A program made the position numbers and the translations under genes. Shown piece after piece: positions 8,308 through 18,758 of a stretch of DNA of 51,245 nt (position 1 is its first letter; each line of letters opens with the position of its first letter). The stretch covers positions 1 through 51,245 of the forward strand of contig JAGAHX010000041.1 of NCBI GenBank assembly GCA_017626845.1, written 5' to 3'. A model generated the notes under the pieces. The model ran no database searches. It was not told the DNA's origin and saw only the letters and a program-made list of their open reading frames with translations. Source of the stretch: Bacillota bacterium. Lineage in GTDB: Bacteria; Bacillota; Clostridia; Peptostreptococcales; Anaerovoracaceae.

Positions 8308-8998
8308 CGTATTTACGCCCGAACAGATCGAGGCGGCTGCCCTCTGTCTGAAGACGGAAATTCCCTTTGCGATCTGGGAAACGCTATATATTACGGTCCT
8401 GTCCACGCTGCTGGCCTGCGTTCTGGGCCTGCCCCTGGGCGTTCTGCTGGTAGCAGGGGAGAAGGACGGCGTACGGCCGCTGCCCGCCTGGCTTCTGCAT
8501 CTGCTGAACGGGCTCATCAACCTGCTGCGCTCCGTGCCTTTCCTCATCCTGATGATCATGGTCTTTCCGCTGTCGCGCCTCCTGATCGGCACGGCCGTGG
8601 GAACAAAGGCGACGATCGTACCGTTGGTCGTGGCGGCGTTCCCCTACATTGCACGGCTGGTGGAGGGCAACCTGCGGGAGCTTGACCCCGGCATCATCGA
8701 AGCGGCGCAGTCCATGGGCGCAACGCCCTGGCAGATCGTCACGAAGGTGATGATCCCGGAGAGCGTGCCCGGTCTTTTGAACAGCTTTACGCTGGCTCTG
8801 ACGACCATCCTCGGCTATTCCGCCATGAGCGGCATCATCGGGGGCGGCGGTCTCGGCAAGATCGCCATCAACTACGGCTATTACCGCTATCAGTATCTGA
8901 TCATGTACCTCGCCGTGATCCTGCTCGTCGTCCTGGTGCAGCTGTTCCAGAGCGCCGGCACGAAGGCCGTCGGCAAGGCGGATAAAAGATTGAAATAA
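8297..8998 (+). CDS. metI: Methionine ABC transporter permease
   Basis: Membrane subunit of the methionine importer; 233 residues with about five hydrophobic segments. The EAA coupling loop reads EAAQSMGATPWQIVTKVMIPE and contacts MetN. The following GYSAMSGIIGGGGLGKIAINYGYYRY is typical of MetI. A GAGGAGGTG ribosome-binding site inside the end of metN precedes the ATG at 8297. The order metQ-metN-metI is complete; no terminator is obvious before the rpsT promoter. Confidence 0.95.
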   Translation: MFSNVFTPEQIEAAALCLKTEIPFAIWETLYITVLSTLLACVLGLPLGVLLVAGEKDGVRPLPAWLLHLLNGLINLLRSVPFLILMIMVFPLSRLLIGTAVGTKATIVPLVVAAFPYIARLVEGNLRELDPGIIEAAQSMGATPWQIVTKVMIPESVPGLLNSFTLALTTILGYSAMSGIIGGGGLGKIAINYGYYRYQYLIMYLAVILLVVLVQLFQSAGTKAVGKADKRLK

Positions 8999-9001
8999 CG
9001 C

Positions 9002-9030
9002 TTGCAATTCAGGGAAATGCCCTGTATACT
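9002..9030 (+). promoter_or_regulatory. rpsT promoter
   Basis: TTGCAA (-35, 9002-9007) and TATACT (-10, 9025-9030) lie exactly 17 bases apart. The spacer contains a perfect 5-bp inverted repeat CAGGG/CCCTG (9010-9014 with 9020-9024), a possible binding site. Confidence 0.75.
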
Positions 9031-9069
9031 CTACTGGTGATATTTTGTAAAGTGGGGTGAATAGAAAAA

Positions 9070-9339
9070 ATGGCAAATATCAAATCTGCTAAGAAGAGAA
9101 TCGGTGTTATCGAAAAGAAGACTGCGATCAACAGACGCGTCAAGAACAGCCTGAAGGGCACCATCAAGGGCTTTGAAAGAGCTGTCGCCGCCGGCGATAT
9201 CGATACCGCCAAGGAAAAGTTAGCACTGGCAGAAAAGAAACTGATGAAGGCTGCTGCAAAGGGAACGATCCACAAGAACGCAGCTTCCAGAAAGGTTTCG
9301 AGACTGACCAAGGCCTTCAACAAGGCTAAGGCAGAGTAA
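9070..9339 (+). CDS. rpsT: 30S ribosomal protein S20
   Basis: Small, lysine- and alanine-rich 89-residue protein that binds 16S rRNA early in 30S assembly. It begins MANIKSAKKRIGVIEKKTAINR, broken here into the familiar ANIKSA and KKR segments, and ends with the helical KVSRLTKAFNKA. GGGGTGA lies upstream of the ATG. It stands alone, with its own promoter and a strong terminator, and is followed by lepA as in many Bacillota, apart from the inserted regulator gene. Confidence 0.95.
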   Translation: MANIKSAKKRIGVIEKKTAINRRVKNSLKGTIKGFERAVAAGDIDTAKEKLALAEKKLMKAAAKGTIHKNAASRKVSRLTKAFNKAKAE

Positions 9340-9378
9340 TCTCACCCGTCCCCACACGCGCATAAGTTAAATGCGATA

Positions 9379-9407
9379 AAAGCCCGGAGTGTCTCCCGGG
9401 CTTTTTC
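9379..9407. terminator. Bidirectional terminator between rpsT and the XRE regulator gene
   Basis: AGCCCGG (9381-9387) pairs with CCGGGCT (9396-9402). The stem is flanked by AAAA on the left and TTTTT on the right, so it can end transcripts from rpsT (plus) and from the convergent regulator gene (minus). Confidence 0.85.
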
Positions 9408-9408
9408 C

Positions 9409-9765
9409 TTACTTTTCTTTCTTCTTATCTTTCAGCGTTTTCAGCGGATGTTCGATCTCGTAGAGCGTTGTGATGCGCTCCTGGATGCGGAACTGGTCCT
9501 CCTTTTTGAGGGCATAGTATTTGCGGGCGATCTCGTTCTCTCTTTTATCGAGGGCGTAGGGGATATTCGTCAGCCCGAAGATGTAATCCAGGGTCACACC
9601 GTAATATTCCGCTGCCTCGCGGAGAACGTCCACCGGGATCCGCCGGTAGGCGGTCTCGTACCCCTTGTAGGTGGAAGGATGGACATGCAGGGCTTCTGCC
9701 ACCTGTTCCTGGGTCTTATCTTCTTTTTCTCTTAATTTTCTCAATCTCGAAGCGATCAGCTGCAT
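9409..9765 (-). CDS. XRE-family helix-turn-helix regulator
   Basis: A 118-residue DNA-binding protein with an N-terminal Cro/CI-type helix-turn-helix: LRKLREKEDKTQEQVAEAL followed by HPSTYKGYE, the recognition helix, at about residues 6-40, then LDYIFGLT, which is typical of small clostridial XRE proteins. The C-terminal half is helical and charged. Three consecutive start codons occur (TTG 9771, GTG 9768, ATG 9765); ATG has the best spacing from GGGAGGG. It is divergent from lepA and convergent with rpsT. Its targets are unknown; a palindrome in the divergent gap may be its operator. Confidence 0.85.
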   Translation of the reverse strand: MQLIASRLRKLREKEDKTQEQVAEALHVHPSTYKGYETAYRRIPVDVLREAAEYYGVTLDYIFGLTNIPYALDKRENEIARKYYALKKEDQFRIQERITTLYEIEHPLKTLKDKKKEK

Positions 9766-9841
9766 CACCAAGTCCCTCCCGGAAAATTATGAACGAAAGG
9801 TTTTGAACGGCTTGTCGTTGGTTTCGCTTTTTGATGAAAAA

Positions 9842-9918
9842 GACGCGAAACGCGTCGTTTGAAATTGAGGCGGAAAGACCTGAAAGGAATACCGACGGAC
9901 AGTGCAATATGGTATAAT
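9842..9918 (+). promoter_or_regulatory. Divergent control region upstream of lepA
   Basis: The gap between the XRE gene and lepA holds a perfect inverted repeat GACGCG-AAA-CGCGTC (9842-9856) and a consensus -10 TATAAT (9913-9918) pointing to lepA. A matching -35 is weak. The palindrome is a candidate operator for the divergent regulator. Confidence 0.5.
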
Positions 9919-9951
9919 TACTATGTATAACTGTGAAAAAAGGGTAATAAT

Positions 9952-11746
9952 ATGAAAGACTATCAGCAATACATACGCAATTTCTGCATTATAGCACATA
10001 TCGATCACGGCAAGAGCACTTTGGCGGACCGGCTTTTAGAAAACACCGGCAGCGTGGCGAAGCGCGACATGAAGGAGCAGTTCCTGGACAACATGGACCT
10101 GGAACGGGAACGCGGCATTACGATCAAGCTGCAGACCAGCCGCCTCGTCTATAACGCCAAGGACGGAAACGAATACATCTTCAACCTGATCGATACCCCG
10201 GGCCACGTGGACTTCAATTATGAAGTTTCCCGCAGCCTCGCCGCCTGCGAGGGCGCTGTTCTCATCGTGGACGCCACCCAGGGCGTGGAGGCCCAGACGC
10301 TGGCCAACGTGTATCTGGCGCTGGACGAGGACCTGGAGATCGTGCCGGTCATCAACAAGATCGACCTGGCTTCCGCCCGGCCGGAGGAAGCGAAGCAGGA
10401 GATCGAGGACGTGATCGGCCTGGATGCTTCCGACGCACCGCTGATCTCGGCGAAGGAGGGCATCAACATCGAAGGCGTTCTGGAGGCCATCGTAGAGAAG
10501 GTGCCTGCACCCAGCGGAGATCCGGATGCACCGCTGAAAGCGCTCATCTTCGACTCCTATTACGACAACTATAAAGGCGTCGTCATCTATACCCGCGTGT
10601 TCGACGGCGTACTGAAAGCCGGCGACAAGATCAAGATGATGAACACGGGCGCCGTATACGACGTAACGGAGGTCGGCGTCAACGCCCCGTACCAGACCCC
10701 GGTGAAGGAACTGTCCGCCGGATCCGTCGGTTACGTCTGCGCCTCCATCAAGCAGGTGCGGGATGCCCGCGTCGGCGATACCATTACCCTGGCGGACCGG
10801 CCGGCCAAGGAGCATCTGCCCGGCTATAAAAAGGTGCAGCCCATGGTGTACTGCGGCATCTACCCGACGCCGGACGAAAAGTACGAGAACGTAAAGGACT
10901 GCCTGGAAAAGCTGCAGGTGAACGATGCGGCCTTCGTGTTTGAGCCGGAGACGTCCCAGGCGCTGGGATACGGCTTCCGCTGCGGTTTCCTGGGCCTGCT
11001 GCACATGGAGATCATCGTCGAACGGCTGGAGCGGGAGTTCGACCTGGAGATCATTACGACGTCGCCTTCCGTTATCTACAAAGTCGTGATGCACGACGGG
11101 TCGGAAGTGATGATCGAAAATCCCTCCAACCTGCCCAATCCCACGGAATACGACCACATCGAAGAACCGATGGTGAAGGCGACGATCATGCTGCCCAAGG
11201 AATACGTGGGGTCCATCATGGCGCTGTGCCAGGACCGCCGGGGCAACATGACCCACATGGAATACATTACGGAAGACCGGGTGGCGTTGCATTACGACAT
11301 GCCGCTGAACGAGGTCATCTACGATTTCTTCGACGCGCTCAAATCAAAAACGAGGGGATACGGTTCCCTGGACTACGAATTCGACCGCTATGAGCGCTCC
11401 AACCTCGTAAAATTGGACATCCTGCTGAACAAGGAGATCGTGGACGCCTTCTCCATGATCGTCCACGAAAGCAAAGCCTACGGCAGAGCCCGTTTCGTGT
11501 GCGAAAAACTGAAGGAGGTCATCCCCATGCACCAGTTCGAGGTGCCGATCCAAGCTGCAATCGGACAGAAGGTGATCGCGCGGGAGACCGTAAAAGCCTA
11601 CCGCAAGGACGTGTTGGCCAAGTGCTACGGCGGCGACATCTCCCGGAAGAAGAAACTGCTGGAAAAGCAGAAGGAAGGCAAGAAGCGCATGCGCCAGTTC
11701 GGTACGGTGGAAGTGCCGCAAGAGGCGTTTACGGCGGTGCTGAAGT

Positions 11747-11763
<17 letters not shown>
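9952..11763 (+). CDS. lepA: Elongation factor 4 (LepA), ribosomal back-translocase GTPase
   Basis: Translational GTPase that acts on stalled or mistranslocated ribosomes and in 30S biogenesis. The 603 residues are the normal length. They show the P-loop AHIDHGKST, the switch [24 protein letters not shown], and the LepA-specific C-terminal domain with [20 protein letters not shown] (the LepA signature). A weak AGGG precedes the ATG at 9952. The last 17 bases overlap hemW in another frame. Confidence 0.96.
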
Positions 11764-14477
<2,714 letters not shown>

Positions 14478-14487
14478 GAGGAAAACA

Positions 14488-14883
14488 ATGCTGATCTATC
14501 CGGATGAGATGGCTCTCATCAAGGGTCATCCGTATTTTGCGCATATCGAAAACGATGCGGATATCAAATGGTTTCTGCAGTGCATGGACGCCAAACTGGA
14601 GACGGTGGAGGCGGGCACTGCGCTGTGCAGAGAAGGGGAAAAGAGCGAATTCGTTCCCGTGGTGCTGAAAGGCGAGACGGATGGGGAGATCCCCCGGTTC
14701 GGCTCCTGGCAGCAGATCGAAAGCGAAAGCGGTCTATCGCATTCCATCATCGCGCTCATTCCGCCGGTCACGGTGACCACGACCAGCGAATGCTTCGTGC
14801 TCTGGATGCGGGTCATGCGCCTCTTAAAGCCCTGCAACCACCACTGCGATTTCCACGAGTATTTTGTGAAGAATATCGCGTAA
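14488..14883 (+). CDS. Crp/Fnr-like effector-domain protein without DNA-binding domain
   Basis: A 131-residue protein with AGGAGG before its ATG, ten bases after glpK. Its layout resembles the N-terminal cyclic-nucleotide-binding-type beta-barrel of clostridial Crp family regulators: HPYFAHI, an LQCMDAKLETVEAG segment, a GEKSEFVPVVLKGE turn, and the closing CFVLWMRVMRLLKPC and CDFHEYFVKNIA helix. A full Crp/Fnr protein continues about 90 residues with a winged helix, but here the ORF stops at 14883 and a terminator follows. It could be a stand-alone sensor, a partner-binding domain, or a decayed regulator. Four Cys and a CNHHC motif are notable. Assignment is by pattern and is moderate. Confidence 0.6.
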   Translation: MLIYPDEMALIKGHPYFAHIENDADIKWFLQCMDAKLETVEAGTALCREGEKSEFVPVVLKGETDGEIPRFGSWQQIESESGLSHSIIALIPPVTVTTTSECFVLWMRVMRLLKPCNHHCDFHEYFVKNIA

Positions 14884-14884
14884 T

Positions 14885-14932
14885 AAAAATCCCGGTGATG
14901 AACAACTCACTGAACAACTCACCGGGATTTTT
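14885..14932. terminator. Bidirectional terminator with a tandem 12-bp duplication in its loop
   Basis: AAAAATCCCGGTGA (14885-14898) pairs perfectly with TCACCGGGATTTTT (14919-14932), so it can stop both the glpK transcript and the convergent PTS-like gene. The loop carries TGAACAACTCAC twice in tandem (14899-14910 and 14911-14922). Confidence 0.9.
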
Positions 14933-14940
14933 GTTTGTCC

Positions 14941-16005
14941 TTATTCTAGCTTTAAGTCGCCTTCCTTGATCCAGCCGATCTTCTCGAAGGCCTTGCGCAG
15001 GATGGGGCAGAGGACGGCGGGAATGACGAAGCAGATGAGCAGCAGGCCCAGCCAGTCCATGGCGGCAGGCGCGATGGCGACGGCGCCTTTTGCAACGGCT
15101 GCTTCGGAGGGAGCCAGCCAGCCGGTCCAGACGCCGATCTGACCGCACAGACCGCAGGTGCCCATGCCGGAATTGATGGGTGCGCCGTTCATCTCCATGT
15201 GGAAGATGCAGGTGGCGATGGGGCCTGTGATGGCTGAAACGATGATCGGCGGCAGCCAGATCTTCGGATTCTTTACGATATTGGGCATCTGCAGCATGGA
15301 GGTGCCCAGACCCTGGGAGACGAGCCCGCCGACCTTATTCTCCTTAAAACTCATGAAGGCAAAGCCGATCATCTGCGCGCAGCAGCCTGCGACGGCAGCG
15401 CCGCCCGCAAGCCCCGTCAGCGAAAGCGCGGCGCAGATTGCAGCGGAGCTGATGGGAAGGGTGAGGGCGATGCCCACGAGAACGGATACGACGATGCCCA
15501 TCAGGAACGGCTGCAGCTTCGTAGCAGAGTCGATCATCAGGCCGAAGGCGGAGGCTCCTCTGCCGATAGGCGGTGCGATGAGCTTCGCCAGAGCGACCCC
15601 CACCAGGATGGTGACTGCCGGGGTCACGAGGATATCGACGCGGGTCTCCTTGGAGACCGCCTTGCCGAACTCCGCCGCGATGATGGCGATCACCAGCACC
15701 GCCAGCGGCCCTCCGGCGCCGCCTTCCGCGTTCGCGGCCCAGCCGACGGCGGCCAGCGAGAAGAGCACCATGGGGTCTGCCTTTAACGCGTAGCCGATGG
15801 CGACGGCCATGGCGGGTCCGGAAACGGCCATCGCGTAGCTGCCGATATCGGTCAGGAACTGGATGCCGGCCTGCTGACCCAGGGTGCGGATGATCGTACC
15901 GATGAGCAGGGAACAGAACAGACCCTGCGCCATGGCGCCCAGCGCATCGATGCCGTAGCGCTTGAGGGATATCTCGATATTCTTGCGTTTTAAGAATTCT
16001 TTCAT
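14941..16005 (-). CDS. PfoR-type PTS_EIIC_2 membrane protein
   Basis: A 354-residue polytopic membrane protein of the PTS_EIIC_2/PfoR type (COG3641 family), known from the perfringolysin O regulator PfoR. Evidence is the long run of Gly/Ala-rich helices, the segments GWAANAEGGAGGPLAVLV, ILVGVALAKLIAPPIGRGASA and GTSMLQMPNI, and a loop with NSGMGTCGLCGQIG. It has no IIA or IIB phosphorylation domain, so it is either a permease needing partners elsewhere or a sensor. GGAGATAACTT precedes the ATG. It lies 49 bases downstream of the PrsW gene on the same strand, with a palindromic repeat in between. Confidence 0.8.
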   Translation of the reverse strand: MKEFLKRKNIEISLKRYGIDALGAMAQGLFCSLLIGTIIRTLGQQAGIQFLTDIGSYAMAVSGPAMAVAIGYALKADPMVLFSLAAVGWAANAEGGAGGPLAVLVIAIIAAEFGKAVSKETRVDILVTPAVTILVGVALAKLIAPPIGRGASAFGLMIDSATKLQPFLMGIVVSVLVGIALTLPISSAAICAALSLTGLAGGAAVAGCCAQMIGFAFMSFKENKVGGLVSQGLGTSMLQMPNIVKNPKIWLPPIIVSAITGPIATCIFHMEMNGAPINSGMGTCGLCGQIGVWTGWLAPSEAAVAKGAVAIAPAAMDWLGLLLICFVIPAVLCPILRKAFEKIGWIKEGDLKLE

Positions 16006-16029
16006 AAGTTATCTCCGGATAGTTAGATT

Positions 16030-16052
16030 GTCCCTTCGACAGGCTCAGGGAC
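16030..16052. repeat. Palindromic intergenic repeat, copy 1
   Basis: The arms GTCCCT (16030-16035) and AGGGAC (16047-16052) flank TCGACAGGCTC. The element sits between two minus-strand genes, starting three bases past the PrsW stop. A related element with the same outer arms and the same inner TTCGAC...GCTCAG core lies at 43095-43138. The short word is similar to repeats I recall as common in unrelated bacterial genomes. Confidence 0.75.
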
Positions 16053-16054
16053 CG

Positions 16055-16756
16055 TTATAGATAATGATCCTGGTTGGACAGTCGTTTGATGGTCGTAAAG
16101 GAGATCGCGAACATGACGGCGATAAAAACGACGAAGATCCAGGAGTTGCCGATGGACGCGATCAGGTCGTAGGTGCCGTGGATAAGCATCGGGACCATGA
16201 CCGCCATGGTGCGGCATACCATACTGGTGTCTTCCCGGCCCCACAGCTGCTGTTTCTTCGCCAGGCCGTACCAGGTGCCCATAAAGACGCCGAAGCAGGC
16301 GTGACCCGGCACAGCGGTGACGGCTCTTACCAATGCGGTGCCCAGACCGTAACTGAACACATACTGCACGTTCTCCCAAAGCGCGAAGCCCAGGGAGACG
16401 AACACCGCGTAGACGACGGCATCGAACCGGCAGTTGAAGTGGGGGGAATTCCAGGTGCTCGTGCGAAGCAGCAGGTATTTGAAGCCTTCTTCGGACAGTC
16501 CTACGACGAAGTACATTACGACCACATAGTAGATGAAGGATCCTTCCTGGAACAGCGTTCCGCAGATCCCCATGCCTATGCGTTCCGTTACGACGGCAAG
16601 TGCCGTAGCGATAATGCCTTTCAGTACCAGGCTGAGCAGCATGCCGGGCGGTTCGGGTTCGAGCCGGTCGTATTTATAGACCTCGAATAGGAGGATGAGG
16701 GCAGGGATGACTGCCGCTGCCATCAGGATCGTAAGGGGATTGAGCAATAGGAACAT
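16055..16756 (-). CDS. PrsW-family intramembrane protease
   Basis: A 233-residue membrane protein of the PrsW family (CPBP-related intramembrane proteases; PrsW cleaves the anti-sigma factor RsiW in Bacillus). It has about seven hydrophobic segments. Family residues visible are FVVGLSEEGFKYLLLR (EExxK), FDAVVYAVFVSLGFALWENVQYV (E), TAVPGHACFGVFMG (H) and MLIHGTYD (H), the set of conserved Glu and His expected at the active site. The ATG at 16756 with GAGG upstream is preferred over the far upstream start at 16846, which would run through the promoter. The substrate is unknown; no anti-sigma gene is seen here. Confidence 0.85.
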   Translation of the reverse strand: MFLLLNPLTILMAAAVIPALILLFEVYKYDRLEPEPPGMLLSLVLKGIIATALAVVTERIGMGICGTLFQEGSFIYYVVVMYFVVGLSEEGFKYLLLRTSTWNSPHFNCRFDAVVYAVFVSLGFALWENVQYVFSYGLGTALVRAVTAVPGHACFGVFMGTWYGLAKKQQLWGREDTSMVCRTMAVMVPMLIHGTYDLIASIGNSWIFVVFIAVMFAISFTTIKRLSNQDHYL

Positions 16757-16785
16757 AATTTCTTGACCTCGCTTTTTATTTGTAA

Positions 16786-16812
16786 CTATTATAAACGCTA
16801 TTGTGCTATAAT
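16786..16812. promoter_or_regulatory. Divergent promoters, PrsW gene and lipoprotein gene
   Basis: TATAAT on the plus strand (16807-16812) points to the lipoprotein gene. On the minus strand, TATAAT within the ATTATAAA stretch near 16788-16795 points to the PrsW gene. The -35 elements are poor on both sides. Confidence 0.5.
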
Positions 16813-16859
16813 GGGTGCGTTCGAAAAAAAAATTCCATTTTTGCATTCAGTTTAAGCAT

Positions 16860-17543
16860 ATGAAAAGAATCGTTTCCATCGTTATTCTGTTGGCGCTCGT
16901 CCTGGGGATGACCGCCTGCAGCGGCTCAGGAGGCCAGGATTCGCCGGATTTTGAGGCGAAAAACATCCAATGGATCTCTGCAGCCTCCGCTTCGAAAGAA
17001 AGCCGCGTGGACGGATTTACGACCGTCTGCGAGAAAGATCATGCCGTGGTCACCGAAGGCACCGTAAATATCTTCTGCGCACCCTGCGACGCGCCGGAGG
17101 GCTTTAAGACGCCGGATGGCTACGCCTGGCAGAAGCTCAACATGCGGATCACGTTCGGAGACGAGAATGCCAACGAAAGCGGCTACCGCTACTGCTATCT
17201 GATGACGGATTATTACGACATGGCGAAGCTGCAGAGCAGTCTGGCGTACGACGAATCCAAACAGTGCGACACGTTTACGGTACGCTGGAACGATAAGAAA
17301 TATAAGAAGTGCGTCGCCATCATCAACAAGACCGCGGAGGACTGGGTGATGGACGAGGAGAGCGGCCTGCAGAGCTGCAGCGAGATCCTCTCCTGGACGC
17401 TTCTGCTGCCGGAAGGCTACGACGGCATCTGCTGCGGCATCTACAATGCGGCGCTGGAAGGAAAGGTCGAAACGGTGTCTGCGTTCACCGAAAACTACGA
17501 TCCGGCCAGTTTCGTCCTTTACCGCCTGGATGCGGTAAAATAG
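16860..17543 (+). CDS. Hypothetical lipoprotein
   Basis: A 227-residue putative lipoprotein. Residues 1-20 form a signal peptide (MKRIVSIVILLALVLGM then TAC-S) with a lipobox and a Ser/Gly-rich linker after the Cys. The mature part is acidic with regular Cys and aromatic residues; I do not recognise a family. The ATG at 16860 begins the signal peptide; the frame is open from a GTG at 16815 but that adds a charged extension unlike a signal. No good Shine-Dalgarno is visible. It is monocistronic, followed by a weak hairpin and then the hrcA promoter. Confidence 0.75.
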   Translation: MKRIVSIVILLALVLGMTACSGSGGQDSPDFEAKNIQWISAASASKESRVDGFTTVCEKDHAVVTEGTVNIFCAPCDAPEGFKTPDGYAWQKLNMRITFGDENANESGYRYCYLMTDYYDMAKLQSSLAYDESKQCDTFTVRWNDKKYKKCVAIINKTAEDWVMDEESGLQSCSEILSWTLLLPEGYDGICCGIYNAALEGKVETVSAFTENYDPASFVLYRLDAVK

Positions 17544-17570
17544 CGCTCCTGCGGACGCAAAATATTTTTC
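17544..17570 (+). terminator. Weak terminator after the lipoprotein gene
   Basis: GCG-c-TCC and GGA-CGC (about 17543-17558) form a short bulged hairpin followed by AAAATATTTTTC. It is a poor terminator by eye. Confidence 0.35.
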
Positions 17571-17578
17571 AAAATCTG

Positions 17579-17607
17579 TTGACATACCCCCGTCCCGGGG
17601 GTATATT
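17579..17607 (+). promoter_or_regulatory. Heat-shock operon promoter
   Basis: TTGACA (17579-17584) and TATATT (17602-17607) are separated by 17 bases. The spacer is a near-complete palindrome: TACCCCC (17585-17591) and GGGGGTA (17597-17603) around GTCCC, overlapping the -10. This is separate from the CIRCE downstream. Confidence 0.8.
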
Positions 17608-17618
17608 TATGTAGGATG

Positions 17619-17645
17619 TTAGCACTCAGGTGTTGAGAGTGCTAA
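17619..17645. promoter_or_regulatory. CIRCE operator (HrcA-binding site)
   Basis: TTAGCACTC (17619-17627) and GAGTGCTAA (17637-17645) flank a 9-base spacer: a perfect CIRCE element. It lies just after the transcription start and before hrcA, so HrcA represses its own operon and releases it on heat shock, when GroE is titrated. Confidence 0.98.
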
Positions 17646-17663
17646 CAGGATAAGAAGGCAGTT

Positions 17664-18758
17664 ATGAATCCGAACGATCTAAACGAAAGAAAACTACAGA
17701 TCCTGCAGGCTATCATCGCAGACTTCATCACCACCGGCGAGCCCGTCGGCAGCCGTTCTCTCTCCAAGAGCCACGACATGGGCATCAGTCCGGCGACCAT
17801 CCGCAACGAGATGTCCGATCTGGAGGATATGGGATACTTAACGCATCCGCATACTTCCGCCGGCAGAGTGCCTTCAGACAAGGCATACCGGCTGTACGTG
17901 GACGAGCTGATGGATACCAGCGAGCTCCCGGAAGAAGATAAGCAGAAGATCCGCAGCAAGCTGCTGGAGAGCCGCAACGAGCTGGACAGCACCATCGAAC
18001 ATGCGGCGGAGCTTCTTTCCGACATGACGAATCTGACGTCCTTCGTGCTGATGCCCCGCAAAGACGAGAGCAAGCTGAAGTACATCAACTTCCTGCCGGT
18101 GGACTCCAACACGGTGGTCCTGATGATCGTCGCGGAGGACGGACAGGTGATGAACCGGGCCATCCGGCTCTCCGTTCCGTATACGGAAGAGAACCTGCAG
18201 CTGATGAGCAAGGTCATGACCCACAATTACCGCGGCAAGAGCATCTCCGCCGTCATGGCCATGGACATCATCGACAGCTTTACGAACGACATGCAGTCGC
18301 TGTCGGGGCTGGCGCAGGATGTAGTTCCCAGCTTCCTCAAGACGCTGGAAAAGATGCTCAACGCAGACCTCGTCATGAACGGGTATTCCAACATCTTCAG
18401 TCTGCCGGAATTCTCGACAGACATGCAGAAGACGCAGAACTTCCTGAAGATGCTGGAAGATAAGAGCAAACTGACGGACGTGATCGTCAACCGCGACAAA
18501 GGCGTGATGATCACCATCGGCGACGAGAACTCCGAGGACATGAAAGATCTGTCCCTCATCACCGCCGATTACCGGGTCAACGGCGAATTGGTCGGCCGTC
18601 TCGGGGTCATCGGCCCCACCCGTATGAAATACGGCAAAGTCACTTCGGTGATCAAATATATCAGCGACAACATCTCCCAGACGTTCGAGCTGAAAGAAAA
18701 TAACGATGTAAAGGACGATAGTAACGATGACGGATCAGCAGACGAACAAGACAGCTGA
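17664..18758 (+). CDS. hrcA: Heat-inducible transcription repressor HrcA
   Basis: Repressor that binds CIRCE; the 364 residues comprise an N-terminal winged helix (LNERKLQILQAIIADFITTGEPVGSRSLSK, given here as segments LQAIIADFITTGEPVGSR and GISPATIRNEMSDLE), the signature GYLTHPHTSAGRVPSDKAYR split over residues near 55-75, and the HrcA GAF-like effector domain ending in LGVIGPTRMKYGKV. The C-terminus has an acidic Asn/Asp-rich tail of about 20 residues that overlaps grpE. The start at 17664 follows AAGGCAG, 18 bases past the CIRCE. Confidence 0.96.
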   Translation: MNPNDLNERKLQILQAIIADFITTGEPVGSRSLSKSHDMGISPATIRNEMSDLEDMGYLTHPHTSAGRVPSDKAYRLYVDELMDTSELPEEDKQKIRSKLLESRNELDSTIEHAAELLSDMTNLTSFVLMPRKDESKLKYINFLPVDSNTVVLMIVAEDGQVMNRAIRLSVPYTEENLQLMSKVMTHNYRGKSISAVMAMDIIDSFTNDMQSLSGLAQDVVPSFLKTLEKMLNADLVMNGYSNIFSLPEFSTDMQKTQNFLKMLEDKSKLTDVIVNRDKGVMITIGDENSEDMKDLSLITADYRVNGELVGRLGVIGPTRMKYGKVTSVIKYISDNISQTFELKENNDVKDDSNDDGSADEQDS

